Source: Hibiscus mutabilis
Taxonomy: Eukaryota; Streptophyta; Magnoliopsida; Malvales; Malvaceae
Length of the DNA stretch: 64,000 nucleotides
Reading direction: 5' to 3'
Assembly: GCA_019671005.1 (NCBI GenBank)
Contig: CM033726.1
Coordinates: forward strand, 7,633,213-7,697,212
Below the pieces are notes generated by a model. That model had not been told where the DNA came from. It made no database searches and was given only the letters and a program-made list of their open reading frames with translations. Shown here one piece after another: positions 1-11,349 of the stretch (position 1 is the stretch's first letter; each line of letters begins with the position of its first letter). Position numbers and translations under genes: made by a program.

Positions 1-12
1 ATATATATATTA

Positions 13-679
13 GGCTTAATAGGAAAATAAGTGCCCAAACTATACATTTTTTTCTAGATAGGTGCCCAAAATGATTTTCGGGCCAAATAGGTGCCTTGCC
101 ATTAACAGCCATTAAAAAATTCATTACTAAATAAAAACATGACACGTGGCATGTTTTATTTTCAAAAATATCCTAAAATTCTCAAAAACCCTCAAAGTAG
201 TCCTCAAATTCCTAAATTCTTAAGTCTTAAATCTCGATTTTAGTCGTTGCCACCGTCAATCGTAGACAGCATGCTCACCACTTCCGTCACTGGACCCCAC
301 GATCATTTCCCCATTCTTCCATCGCCAATAGTCGACGGACGGCGTGTTTATCGTCGAAATAAAGTCTAATTAGTGAAAGAAAAAGAAAACAATCGATAAA
401 AAATGGTTAAATCAATATAAATGACGTTCGTCTTATAAAGAGAAAGAAAGGTTCATTTTGTCACCGGTAGTGTGATGAACGAAACAACAAATATATTAAG
501 AATATGATAATTTTAGGGTTATTTTGTAAATTTTGATAAATATAGGAATTTTTAAGTAAGTTAACGGCGGGTACCTAAAAGTATAACCTTAAAAACGTTA
601 GACACCTACTTGGCCAAAAAAAACTTTAGACACATATCTAAAAAATATATAATTTAAGTACTTATTTGATATTTAAGCC
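13..679. mobile_element. Mutator-type MITE with 9-bp target duplication
   Basis: A 667-bp non-coding element with terminal inverted repeats of about 90-100 bp. The left end starts GGCTTAATAGGAAAATAAG and the reverse complement of the right end starts GGCTTAAATATCAAATAAG; both arms continue with matching blocks around 'GATAGGTGCCCAAA' and 'GATATGTGTCTAAAG'. It is flanked by the perfect 9-bp direct repeat TATATATTA at 4-12 and 680-688, the duplication length of Mutator-like elements. The interior (about 240-360) is richer in GC than the arms and could be captured sequence. No transposase is present, so it would have to be moved by an autonomous element elsewhere. Confidence 0.75.
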
Positions 680-688
680 TATATATTA

Positions 689-2605
689 TCGTGTTGTCCA
701 TTAGATTTCAACTCTCCCGACCCCCATATAAATAATCAAATAAGTCTTCTTTTTCCATCAAAAAAACTAATATTATTTCTCTATTTCTTTTTCCAACAAT
801 ACCTCGAGAAGACAAGGGTTTGGCCCATTTTGGAGGGTGGGAGCTAGGGTGAATCACCAAACTAGCACCCTACATCCTAAATTCCTTAAACTAGCACCAA
901 AAATTTTATATTTCCTGAACTAACATCATTAACAAAGAACTCACCTCAAAGAAAAAAACGCCGAGTTTTAAAAAATATTAATTTTTAAACAAAAATTTAA
1001 ATAAAAATTTGAGGAAAATCCCTAAGAGTGTGGAAGATAAAATTAAAACGCACCCTTTAAAAAACTTGCTCTGTCTTTCAAATGATAATTTGGCAAATGT
1101 ATATTTTGACCAAAAAACTTCATGAATCAAGTACTTTTTTCACTGGATTTTTTTTGAAACATCGAAGAAAATACCAATTTAAAATCAAATCATCAAAGAA
1201 TAAAAACTGGAATCATTTTGTGACTAGAAACGCTCGACAATACATATTACATTAATGCTAAACTGCCATAACGACAGACAATATTGTCACAAAGACAGAC
1301 AAAACATGCAAAAATGCAAGCAAAGAAACTACCATACAAGCAAACGAAAGCAACAAAAAAAGCTTATGTAAAATGACTTCCAACAAAGCAAAACATAGAA
1401 AAAATGAAACTAAAAACGAACAAACTACCTCTCATCAAAAGAGAATAATCTTATTTATATACAACCATTGTAGAAATTAAAAATCAACCAACGACATGAA
1501 GGTTGTAGTAACAGACAACACTAACGAAGAAAAAATCTCAAAAAAAATTTAGAGAATAGCTACCCCAAAAAAATGAAAGTTTTAAAGAAAACTGTTAAAT
1601 TCTAAGGACAAATAAATGTACACTGTTAAAATTTAAAATTAGATATATTTGGATAATACAGTAATTGTATGATAGTATAATTACTACCCTAATATTGCTA
1701 TGAGAGACCCTTATTTGATTAAATTTTTTGGAAAAATAACATTTGGTGTGAGTATATAATAGTATTTGTTCTTTATTTTTAGCCCTTAAAAACACATCAT
1801 ATAAACAAGTTGTTCGAACTCGAATCTCCTAGGGATTTAAACGCTCTGCTTTGAAGTGTCATTTTTCCTCATTTGTGATTTATGAGGGATGTCCTTATTT
1901 CTTGCTCGATGGGTTCCGTAAATTTTAAAATCTTAAATATGATTGAAATGGGGATTTGGCCCGAAGATCGTTGGTATCTTAATCTAACAGTACTAGTATC
2001 ATTTTCACCTATTAATATAGGTGCCAGGTGGAGCATGAGTTTACAAGTTGAAAACATTGACAACTTCTGAGTCGGCCGTTCTGTTTAGATATGTAAAAGA
2101 TGAATCTTTTGTGCATTGATGATTGCTAGAATATTGTAATATGATGCATGGCTCCATATTTTGCATCTGCATCTAAGCATTATTACTAATTGCAAAGCTT
2201 ACCCCCAACAAAATGAAATTCATACCGTTCCCATGCTATACAGCACACGCCTACCCCAACAGCCATCCAAAATCGAATTTATGGTTTTTTGATTTGAAAA
2301 ATGGTGTGGACGGGAAAATGTAGAAACGCTGCCTTACCCTGTTTAGATATGTAAAAGATGAATCTTTCCCATCTCAAGTCCAAGCTCTGGACATTGATAA
2401 TTTCACTCAACTTGCTTTCTAAAGTACATATCCTCTTTGCTTCTTTCTTTAATACTCGAATTGGGGTGGGGGCATTCAACGAGGAATACCCTTCCAAAAA
2501 TAGGCGTATGCCGCTTAGAGTGGAGAGCACACGGTATTCTTTAGTAAAAGGCGAAAGAATAGTTCGCTTTGTGCTCACCACACGGCTCCGTGAGTTTTAT
2601 GCTAT
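689..2605. other. AT-rich intergenic DNA with one direct repeat
   Basis: No convincing gene; the short open frames here are unrelated to any family I recognise. The one clear structure is a perfect 29-bp direct repeat beginning CTGTTTAGATATGTAAAAGA at 2081-2109 and 2339-2367, 258 bp apart, just upstream of the LTR retrotransposon. It may be the scar of an old insertion or a local duplication. Confidence 0.5.
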
Positions 2606-2611
2606 TGTCAC

Positions 2612-2944
2612 GGACCAAACTTTTCGAATCGAGACATTGGCGCGAGCATCAAATAGGGAGGTTGTGCGCAATGCAACGGGCTTGCCAAATGTGGCCCAGC
2701 ACTCGGAGAATGTCGTGGACCATACCTTTGGGACCAAGGCATTGGCGCAAGAATCAACCAAAGAAGGTTTGCATGGTGTAACTGGCTTGCCAAGACCATT
2801 AGACTTGGCCCAGTACTTGGAGAAAGGCGTGGACCAAACCTTTGGGACCGAGGCATTGGCGCAAGAATCAGCCAAAGAGGGTTTGCGTGGTGTAACGGGC
2901 TTGCCAAGACCATCACACTTGGCCCGGCACTTGGAGAATGCTAA
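2612..2944 (+). repeat. Three in-frame tandem repeats in LTR U3
   Basis: Units start at 2612, 2717 and 2831, each opening with GGACCA and about 105-114 bp long, a multiple of three. The translated unit carries the pattern D-x-T-F-G/R-x-E/K-A/T-L-A followed by GLPRP-like and HLEN-like blocks. The frame stays open through all three and stops at TGA 2991-2993. The same repeats lie at about 6845-7177 in the right LTR. Matching unit and codon periodicity suggest the repeat evolved as protein-coding DNA. Confidence 0.7.
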
Positions 2945-3149
2945 AGAGCCCGCAAGCCCACAGGACTTAGCCAAATCCATGGAGGATTCATGAGGGTAAT
3001 TCGGTCAAAGCATCATCTAATTATTTGAAATATAATGTGTAGATAATGTTTGTGATAATTAGAGATTTGAAATTGAGATGTGATTAGATAAGATCAATCT
3101 CGACCGTCGTTATATTTTAAACTGAGCCGTTGGATGTAGGGGGTTCAAC

Positions 3150-3157
3150 TATAAATA
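3150..3157 (+). promoter_or_regulatory. LTR TATA box
   Basis: TATAAATA followed by GAGGCTCC, in the middle of the LTR and followed by a T-rich leader, as expected at a U3/R boundary. Transcription should start roughly 30 bp downstream. The same box is at 7383-7390 in the right LTR, and a related LTR fragment has one at about 17,541. Confidence 0.7.
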
Positions 3158-3692
3158 GAGGCTCCCTCCTCACTTGTAAATCACTTCACTTCATTCACTT
3201 TGAGTAATACAAGAAGCATTTACTCTAAACTCTTTAAGTGTTCTTCATTATTCTTGAGTGTTCTTCGTTGTTCGTGTTGTCAATCTCTTTCTGTTGTTCT
3301 TTGATTAGTTTCCTCTTAGAACGATCTTTCGTTCAAGGGCTTCGGGAAGTGTTTGATCTTCTGGAGCGAGAATCCTGGCTGAGTTAGGTGTTTGTCGAGA
3401 GAGCTTCACCTAAGGCCGTGACAAGGGATTTCAGGGTGACTCAGCAGACGTTTCAACCGAGAAAGCGACTAAGGTCCGCACGATTCGTCTGGTAAAGGTC
3501 TAGCCCTGCGACACAAGTGGTGTCTGTGACAAGATCCATTGAAACATGGAGGGCTTGTCGAAGCCGTTTTCGAGCAGGAGTACTCACAAGGCTGGTTGAA
3601 GGCTGACTTAAGCGTAGGAATCGACTGATTTGCGTCGAATGCGTCTAAGGCCGCACGAATCCACTAGAGTCAAAATCTAGCCCCATGACAGG

Positions 3693-3704
3693 TGGTATCA
3701 GAGC
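3693..3704 (+). promoter_or_regulatory. Primer-binding site, initiator tRNA-Met
   Basis: TGGTATCAGAGC two bases after the LTR end is the standard plant retrotransposon primer site complementary to the 3' end of initiator tRNA-Met. It fixes the plus-strand orientation and the LTR boundary. Confidence 0.9.
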
Positions 3705-3784
3705 CGAGCCACGAGAAGTGTTATCAGTGCAGTGCCGTGATAAGTGGTATCCGAGCGAGTCGAGGAAGGGACTTGCGTTTGAGC

Positions 3785-3935
3785 CAGCTCGCAGTTGCAG
3801 TCAAGCGTGGTGGTGACTTGTGTTCAAGCCAACTTGCAGGTGCAGTCAAGTGTGGTGGATTCCAGCTTGCAAGTGCAGTCAAGTGTGGTGGATTTCAGCT
3901 TGTAGTTGCAGTTAAGCGTGGTGGTGGTTTGCGTT
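3785..3935 (+). repeat. Leader minisatellite
   Basis: Four degenerate copies of a roughly 30-45-bp unit with the core 'GCAGTCAAGYGTGGTGG' lie between the primer-binding site and the start of the Gag-like frame. Some copies are shortened. An untranslated leader repeat is the likely interpretation. Confidence 0.65.
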
Positions 3936-5205
3936 CGAGTTAGTCGAAGTGATCAGGGATCATACTAGTTCGTGGCAAAGTGGTGATTGAGATGGCACCA
4001 AAGAAGAAGACACTAACAATGGACGATGTAAGAAAGACTCTGAATGAATTTGACGAGAGGAGCAACCGTCTTAAAAATAAGGTACAATCGAATCTTGAAT
4101 TCATAACAGTCGTGGAGGCTTGGGTCGATAAGCTCTTGGACTTCAAGAAGGAGGCCAAGGTGGTGTTTGAACAGCTAGAGTCAGTAAACCTTAAGAAGCT
4201 GGGTTCGTTGGATATCGAGATGTTTGAGTCTCTGAAAGGGATCCAGGAGGAGGTTCAATGGACTGTTAATGGCTTGGATATGAAGATATCTGAGCGTGGC
4301 AATTCCTTAAAGGCTTTAGTGGAAACTCTAAGAGAGGAGGCCAAAAGACCCAAGGTGTTGTAGAGTCACGTCTTGAAAAGTTAGAGTCCATAGAGGGCAA
4401 GTTCAATGACGAGACGAGACGCAACGCATCCTCAACGAGTTGGAGTTAGTTCGAGAGAGATGTGCTTGTGAAGCCAAGATGGTGGATTTGCAAAAAGCGG
4501 AGGATTCTTTCAAGGAGAAAACCGCGAAGGAGATCCAAGAAGTTCTCAACTCGGTGTACGAGAAGTTGAACTAACAAGATAATTCCCTTCGAGATGCAGT
4601 GGAGGCAATGAAGGTAGAATTGGAGTCGTTGGGAAAGAGGGTTCTTAGACTTGAGAAATCTGAAGAGGAGGCCAAGCAGACCCAAGGTGTTTTCGAGTCC
4701 GTCTTGATGAAGTAGAGTCCATAGATGATCGGTTCAAGGACGAGACACAAAAGTTCTCAACAAGTTGGTGACTGTTCGAGGGAGTAATGCTAGTGAAGCT
4801 GAGATGGAAGCTTTGCGAAAAGAAGTGGATGAGCTCAAGAGGGAGCTACTCAGTTGCAAGACGACAATGAGTGAATGTGATGCGCTCAAGACCTTCTTAG
4901 AGGGATTTAGACCGGGGGCAAAGCTCGCAGTAGAGCAGGGAGATACCCAGAGACTTTCAGAGGCTTTTGTTGTTGCCGAACCTCTGACCGAGCCTGCAGA
5001 ATGTAAGTAGCCGAGTGTTGAGTCAACCAAGCCCAGTTCGAGAGACAAGGGGAATGGTGAGGCTAAGTCCATGCCAGAAAAGAAGGGGAGCAAGAAGTTG
5101 AAGTGCTACTTCTGTGATGGTCCTCATTTGATAAGGGGATGTCCCGAGAAGAACCGTCTAGCTACCATGGTGAAGACAACAGACGAGTTAAAGGGTGAAG
5201 TAGCG

Positions 5206-5400
5206 AGACTTGGGGCGATTGCGTGTGTCAATGCTGCCAAGCGGAGTGAGAACCGTGGTTCGACTACGAGTGTCAAAGTAGTCAAGCCAGTGATGAGACT
5301 TGGGGCAATTATGAGTGTCAATGCCGCCAAGCGAAGTGAGAGTCGTGGTTCGACTATGAGTGCCAAAGTAGTCCAGCCAGTGATGAGACTTGGTACGATA
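5206..5400 (+). repeat. 90-bp tandem duplication within the Gag-like frame
   Basis: Units start at 5206, 5296 and 5386, each opening with AGACTTGG and encoding RLGAI or RLGTI; the third is partial. The unit is 30 codons, so the frame is kept. The block sits just after the first zinc knuckle, where ordinary gypsy Gag proteins have a single such segment leading to the protease. Confidence 0.75.
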
Positions 5401-6826
5401 GCAAGTGAGGAAGTTGTCAAGCCGAGGGTAAAGAAGAGGCGATTGAGGTACTACCGATGCAAGGGACCTCATAAGCTGCAGAGATGCCCGTTTCGAGCCA
5501 AGTGGTCCGGGGGACAGGACAAGGCCAAGAGTAAAGAGCCTGTGAAACTTGGTTCTGAGTTATCTAGTTCTGCCAAGGTAAGCGGAGACCATGAGCAGAA
5601 TGGGTTGAAGATGTCCGGGAAGGCTGGGAAAGAGCTTGCTGAGAATGTTCGGGTGAAGAACATTACTTTTGAGACCAGTAGAGTGTCGAAGGGGGCTGAG
5701 CCGTCGAGGGACATAGCAACCGTTAAGATGCCACCTATGGGCAAGGTGGGAAAGAAGCGAAGGACTTCGAGGAAGAAGTACCGACGCAAGATTAAGCAAC
5801 CAGAGTGCTACTAGTGTAAGGGGCCTCACAAATTGCGAGAGTGCCTGGATCGAGTCAAGCCATCCAAGGATTTGGGTGAGCCCGAAGAGAGCGAGGCTGC
5901 ATCGCTTGATCCGATAATGTCGAGTTCTGCCAAGGCCAAGGGGGACCGAACGTAGAAAGGGGTGACCATGTCCTGAAGGCTACCGAGGAGCTTGCCGAGG
6001 ATGTTCAGGGAAAGAGCATCGCTTTTGAGACCATTGGAGAGTCGAAGGGGGCCAAGCCGTTAAGGGACATAGTAACCGTGGAGACACCACCAATGGGCAA
6101 GGTGGGAAACGAGCGACGAACTTCAGGTAGGAAGTGTCGACGCAAGAGAAAGCACCGAACTTCAAGGAGGAATGATCAATGCAAGAGAGCACCAAACTTT
6201 AAGTCAGAAGGGCGGATGCAACCAGAAGCAACGAACTTCAGGGAGGAAGAGCCGATGCAAAGTATCGCAACGGACTTTGTGGCGAAAGTGCTAATGCATG
6301 CAAAGAACTTCGATGAAGAAGGTTCAATGCAGAGGGGGCCAGACTTCAAGGAGAAAGAAGGGCTGACCTGTTTTAGAGTAAATATGATCGAGGAGAAGGT
6401 ACATATCAAACACATTCCTAGTGTTTTTGGTTTTGATTTGCCATTGTTGATGAGCGTAGGTCAAGTAAGACCTAGTCTTCAGTGTGGGGGAAATAAAGAT
6501 TGGAAGAGACCTTTCAGAGTTCAAAGGGGCAAGCCAGAGTTGTCGACGAATCTGAGAGTTCAATCTGTGTTCAATGTTGTGACGACTTCCAAGTCTTTGC
6601 CGCAGGACCAAGTGGGTCTGAGTCGAGGTAAATCAGAGTTTATGGGAGAGTGCTCCTACAAGGGAGATGTATCAAGAGGCGAGTTAGCACGCGATGTTCA
6701 ACGACAGTTTGAGTCGAGGCGAGCAGTTCATATGGGGAAATTGCATGAAGCCGAGGCATTGGCGAGTAATCAAGTTGACCCTGCCCAGGATCGTTCGAGT
6801 GCAGCGACGAGGGCGTCGCTAAGTCA

Positions 6827-6838
6827 AGTGAGGGAGAA
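6827..6838 (+). promoter_or_regulatory. Polypurine tract
   Basis: AGTGAGGGAGAA abuts the 3' LTR, the expected site of plus-strand DNA priming. It lies inside the Gag-like reading frame. Confidence 0.7.
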
Positions 6839-7940
6839 TATCACGGACCAAACTTTTCGGATCGAGACATTGGCGCGAGCATCAAATAGGGAGGTTGTGC
6901 GCAATGCAACGGGCTTCCAAATGTGGCCCAACACTCGGAGAATGTCGTGGACCATACCTTTGGGACCAAGGCATTGGCACAAGAATCAACAAAAGAAGGT
7001 TTGCGCGGTGTAACAGGCTCGCCAAGACCATTAGACTTGGCACAGCACTTGGAGAAAGGCGTGGACTAAACCTTTGGGACCGAGGCATTGGCGCAAGAAT
7101 CAGCCAAAGAGGGTTTGCGCGGTGTAACGGGCTTGCCAAGACCAACACACTTGGCCCGGCACTTGGAGAATGCTAAAGAGCCCGCAAGCCCACAGGACTT
7201 TGCCAAATCAATAGAGGATTCATGAGGGTAATTCGGTCAAAGCATCATCTAATTATTTGAAATATAATGTGTAGATAATGTTTGTGATAATTAGAGATTT
7301 GAAATTGAGATGTGATTAGATAAGATCAATCTCGATCGTCGATATAATTTAAACTGAGTTGTTGGATGTAGGGGAGTTCAACTATAAATAGAGGCTCCAT
7401 TCTCACTTGTAAATCACTTCACTTCATACTTCAGTTCACTTCATGCACTTTGAGTAATACAAGAAGCATTTACTCTAAACTCTTTGAGTGTTCTTCATTA
7501 TTCTTGAGTGTTCTTCGTTGTTCGTGTTGCCAATCTCTTTCTATTGTTCTTTGATTAGTTTCCGGTTAGAACGATCTTTCGTTCGAGGGCTTCGGGAAGT
7601 GTTTGATCTTCTGGAGCGAGAATCCTAGATTTGTTAGGTATTTGTCGAGAGAGCTTCACCTAAGGCCGTGACAAGGGATTTCAGGGTGACTTAGCAGACG
7701 TTTCAACCGAGAAAGCGACTAAGGTCCGCACGATTCGTCTGGCAAAGGTCTAGCCCCGCGACACAAGTGGTGTCCGTGACAAGATCCATCGAAACCTGGA
7801 GGGCTTGTCGAAGCCGTTGTCGAGCATGAGTACTCACAAGGCTGGTTGAAGGCTGACTTAGGCGTAGGAATCGACTGATTTGCGTCGAAGGCGTCTAAGG
7901 CCGCACGGATCCGCTAGGGTCAAAATCTAGCCCCGTGACA
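6839..7940 (+). repeat. 3' LTR (1,102 bp)
   Basis: Begins TATCACGG (TG changed to TA) and ends CCCCGTGACA. It carries the same U3 coding repeats, TATA box (7383-7390) and downstream region as the 5' copy. Its coding repeat is broken by a single-base deletion near 6915 and a stop near 7067. Confidence 0.88.
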
Positions 7941-8059
7941 ATAGGCATGAATGTAATGTTATTTGGGTATTAGATTTTAGTTTTAATTTTGGTTTGAATT
8001 GGGTTACTAATGGGTTTTGGATCTGGGTTAATGGGTGACCTGGACAAAACAGGTTATTA

Positions 8060-8641
8060 CAAACTTGAGACAAGTTTAACCTTGCTGCCAGTTCCCTTAA
8101 TACTCCACGGCTATACACACCAGCCCACTACACAGTTACGCAAAATATTTAACTTCGCCTCATCAGCCACTCCTTGAATAACACTGCCTGATTCCAAGTT
8201 CTGCTGTTGTTCCCTATCCTTAGATGTTTTACAAATATCACCTGAAACTGATAGATCAGTCTTCCTGGTTGTATCCCTTGTCAGTGATCTCTTCTTCCTC
8301 TAAAAAAGAATCCCTATTCCCCCTTTTTGCCATTGACACCTGAACTCTAGCTCCATAAATCTAGGCCCCATTCAGACGTTCAATCGCCTGGTCTGTATGT
8401 CTTCATCATCTCATTCTGACAAAATCAGATTGCGATCCGTCTCTAGCTTTTTACGAGGAATAAAAACATCCAACACAATGTCATGTCTGTCGAAAACCTG
8501 CCATAGCCCTTGCCAATGCAAGGTTGTCGATATGTTCCCTAGAAACAACATCCAAACTTGACGGCGCTCCTCCGATCCTTGATACACCTTGTGCTCTTCA
8601 TTTCTCATTTGTTTATTTACTCTAAATAAGTAGAGAGACAA
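8060..8641 (-). pseudogene. LINE ORF1 fragment with RRM-like domain
   Basis: Read on the minus strand from 8641, the frame gives an RRM-like segment (FLGNISTTLHWQGLWQVF, then VLDVFIPRKK), close in pattern to the RRM of plant LINE ORF1 proteins (compare the copy at 44,560-44,957). A stop follows at about 8411. Beyond it ORF1-like residues continue (for example DEAKLNILRNCVVGWC near 8130-8080). There is no ORF2 nearby, so this is a truncated relic. Function inferred from the family: RNA binding by the LINE ribonucleoprotein. A host RRM gene is less likely given the missing RNP1 and the decay. Confidence 0.5.
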
Positions 8642-8960
8642 ATTACTTCGATTGATAACTTATAAATATAATATATACTACAAAACAATAATATTTTTAT
8701 AGTTAACTACAAAACAATAACATGCATAATATTTAATAAAATATAAACCACATTTATATATTTATAAAATAAGGTATCTTACTGTCACGAAAAAAATCAA
8801 AGACATTCTGGCACACAGTTGAGAAAAAATGATAACGTTGTTTGCTTAAAGATGAATAAAGTTTTGAGTAACAAGAACGATAGAAAGTTAGAGATAAAAA
8901 GATTATATACTCTTAATTAACAAAAAATTATAAATTACTACATAAGACACCCAAATTTAA

Positions 8961-9185
8961 CAGGGGTGAAGATTTTGGGGTCCTACGATTATTTATACGG
9001 TTACGGTTCGATTCCCCTACAGTTTGGATATATCAATTTCTGTCCTCGTCCTCATCCCCATTTGAGATTCGGTGATAAACCTCTCCCCATCCCCATCTCC
9101 GTGGGTGAAGATTTTGGTTATTTCTCATCTCATCAGTTCAGATACTCATGATTTTCGGATATTCCTCAACCAATTCCCACCCCTA
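8961..9185. mobile_element. Possible hAT-type MITE
   Basis: The left end CAGGGGTGAAGATTTTGGGG and the reverse complement of the right end CTAGGGGTGGGAATTGG share the AGGGGTG terminal motif common in plant hAT MITEs. The interior is poor in coding potential. I do not see a convincing 8-bp duplication. Confidence 0.35.
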
Positions 9186-9227
9186 GTCAATATATTTGAA
9201 ACATAAAAATCTTTTTGTCAACAATAT

Positions 9228-9345
9228 CTAGAGTAGGTGGTTAGAGCTTTCAATTGACACATTCTCATTCTCCTAAGTTATATGTTCAAGACCCAGTAGG
9301 AGCAAAATTCTTCTTTCTCCTTTCCTAGACAGAAGTTGTTCAAAA
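9228..9345 (+). repeat. Possible tRNA-derived SINE fragment
   Basis: GTGGTTAGAGC resembles the end of a tRNA A box, and ATGTTCAAGACCC about 45 bp later resembles a B box (consensus GGTTCRANNCC). A T-rich stretch and a short A run follow. A worn plant SINE is possible, but the A box is incomplete. Confidence 0.3.
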
Positions 9346-11349
9346 AAATATTCATTTTGTAGTTATAATAATAGCAGTTAAGTACTTCTATTGTTTTTCA
9401 AATTAGTTTTAAAAGATATTTTTTTAACATTTTAATTTGGTTTCATATCTAGATATATTAGCGTTCATTTGTAGATTATTTTGTTCAAACACAGATTATT
9501 TAGGAAAAAAGTTAGAATTTTTTTAAAAAATTATATTTTTTATGTTATTAAATATTTAATATTTTTAAAAGTATAAAATAATTTTACCAATCTGAAAATA
9601 TTTTAATAATATTAAACGCGTGAATGTTAAATCAAATAATTTAATAATATTAACTTTTTCTTTCATTATAAAATGAACATCGAACCTCGTTAACAACGTA
9701 ACGGAAGAGTGACGGACAATTAAAGTAATATAGTAATTGTTAGAAAATTGTCATTAAATTATTTAATTGTTATATAATAATCATTAAATTATTTAATCAT
9801 TACAAAATTATAAATTTAATATTTAATTGTTAAAAAATGGTTGATCATAATGGTTGATTATTTCGATAGTTTTTTTATAAATCTTTTGAATTAAAAGAAT
9901 TAAATATTTTTCAAATAAACCTTTCAAGCAAAAGGAATTTTTCTAAACAATTATAGTTTAAGTACTTAGTTCCATAAAAATAATGAAATGCCAAACTGAA
10001 ACAAATGGTATAGTTCAATGGTTTATCATTGAAATAAGCCCCCAAAAAAATAAAAGAAAAAGAGGTTATGGAGCAAGCTTTTTAGCGACCTGTCTTTGTT
10101 TTGGATCATATGGTTTGCCAGTAGTGTCATGATGAGATTTGATAAGATGAATCTTAGCTGCAAGATTCGTTCGGAAAAGATATGTACTGGGAATATATTA
10201 GCGTTAGATATTGCAGGTCTATAGCCTTTGATGAGAGTAGGGCATTAGGGCTTCAAGACTTCACGTGGGATTGTTTAGTGGTGTATTTTTCTTTTTATAA
10301 TAATCTATAATTAATTTATTAGTTAATTAATTTAGGTCATATACCATAAAGGTTTATCATAAGACAATCTTCAAATTTTATTATTCTATTTACAATGCTT
10401 CGAACTTTTGATTTTATTTAAAAGATTTAGTGTCTTATCTCACTAAATTAACTTATTGTAGGTAATAAAGTACTTATTTAATTAATTTAGACCCTGATTC
10501 CTTTGCTGATTTACTACTAACGAAAAGCCTTGTAATATCATGCGGTGACCACTGACCAAAGCCATTTTCTTCGCCATTAACTTGAATTCTTCTGAGGACC
10601 CTGAATATTTGTAAAGCTTAATCAGTGGGATTGGTCTAATCCAATAATGACATTAAGGAGCTATTAATGGAAGGTTGAGGGAACAAATCTTGATTAGAAA
10701 TAGAACGGTTTCATATAAATCCATGAAGATTATATTCCAAGTATGTAACAATATGCAGAAGGGGGAAAAACAGTGATGATTCCAATTTCCATGAAGATTA
10801 TATTCCTTGTATCAACAGAAGCAAACGGGCGTTGGTTTTAGGTTATTTGGTTTAATGGTTCTGGTTGTGTCACGTGGTTGAGGTTGTGAGTGTTGTTTGC
10901 TTGGTTGTGTTTCATTGCTTCTGCTGTTGGTTATCCTCCAAACTTCCATTAGCTTTGTACGCCAATGCTTTGTCTTGATGTTTTTTTTGTGTGGGTCGAG
11001 ATGTGTTTATCCTCCAAACTTCCATAGCGGGGTTTTGTTTTGGCCTTTTTCACTAACAGGCTCTTTTCGTTGGCCAGATAGCTAGACTTGTATCTTAATT
11101 TTACCACTTCTTCCTATCAACGAAACAAATCCTACTGATCACGTTTGAAATAACACGAAACAAAATTAAAATTAAACTTGAATGTCTCTTTTGCATCGTT
11201 TTAAAGTGAGTGATCGAATTTAAAATTTATTCACCAATATTATACAAGTCCTTTTTAAAAACTCAAACTACATAACAATTGAATCTGATCTTGGGGGTCA
11301 GGATTTAGGTAATGTACTTTCAGAAGAGCGTGTCTTTGGAATAAGCTGT
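9346..11349. other. AT-rich intergenic DNA
   Basis: No gene recognised. Two small duplications are visible: 'CCATGAAGATTATATTCC' near 10,722 and 10,789, and 'TTATCCTCCAAACTTCCAT' near 10,930 and 11,010. The segment 10,860-11,095 is relatively GT-rich and could be the 3' untranslated part of an old retroelement, but I see no coding homology. Confidence 0.45.

Larger units (their letters stand above)
2606..3690 (+). repeat. 5' LTR (1,085 bp)
   Basis: Begins TGTCACGG and ends CCCCATGACA; nearly collinear with the copy at 6839-7940. It contains a U3 block of three tandem coding repeats (2612-2944), a TATA box at 3150-3157 and a T-rich region downstream of it (about 3220-3310). Left and right copies differ by scattered substitutions and small indels, for example an extra stretch near 7425-7440 in the right copy. 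Confidence 0.88.
3980..7225 (+). pseudogene. Gag-like protein of the LTR retrotransposon, disrupted
   Basis: A broken frame of about 1,080 codons. The N-terminus (3980-4363, start at 3980 or the in-frame ATG at 3992 giving MAPKKK) and the pieces at about 4450-4715 and 4765-5010 are rich in Glu, Lys and Leu and look coiled-coil. A zinc knuckle follows at 5104-5142 (CYFCDGPHLIRGC). A second lies at 5447-5486 with its first Cys replaced by Tyr, and a third at 5804-5842 is interrupted by a TAG. Between the first two are 90-bp tandem repeats. The open stretch 6078-7013 crosses the 3' LTR boundary at 6839; in the 5' LTR copy the equivalent frame stays open to TGA 2991-2993, matching TGA 7223-7225 here. 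Disruptions include stops near 4363, 4573, 5008 and 5812, a one-base deletion near 6915 and a TAA near 7067. Presumed role: RNA-packaging structural protein. No protease motif is seen. Confidence 0.75.
2606..7940 (+). mobile_element. Non-autonomous LTR retrotransposon with Gag-like ORF and no pol
   Basis: A complete 5.3-kb element: 5' LTR 2606-3690, primer-binding site 3693-3704 matching initiator tRNA-Met, Gag-like region, purine tract 6827-6838, 3' LTR 6839-7940. LTR ends form a short inverted repeat (TGTCACGG at the start, CCGTGACA at the end). I see no protease, reverse transcriptase, RNase H or integrase, so it needs enzymes from another element. The zinc knuckle (CX2CX3HX4C followed by an RLGAI-type block) resembles plant Ty3/gypsy Gag, so a gypsy-derived non-autonomous element is the best class. 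The five bases flanking the two ends (GCTAT left, ATAGG right) do not match, so no target duplication is visible. Stops and frameshifts in the ORF and mutations between the LTRs show it is old. Confidence 0.85.

Noticed and set aside
2358..2993. 211-codon open frame as a host gene
   Set aside because: It starts in unrelated flanking DNA and runs across the LTR boundary at 2606; only the LTR part is meaningful, as the end of the retroelement frame.
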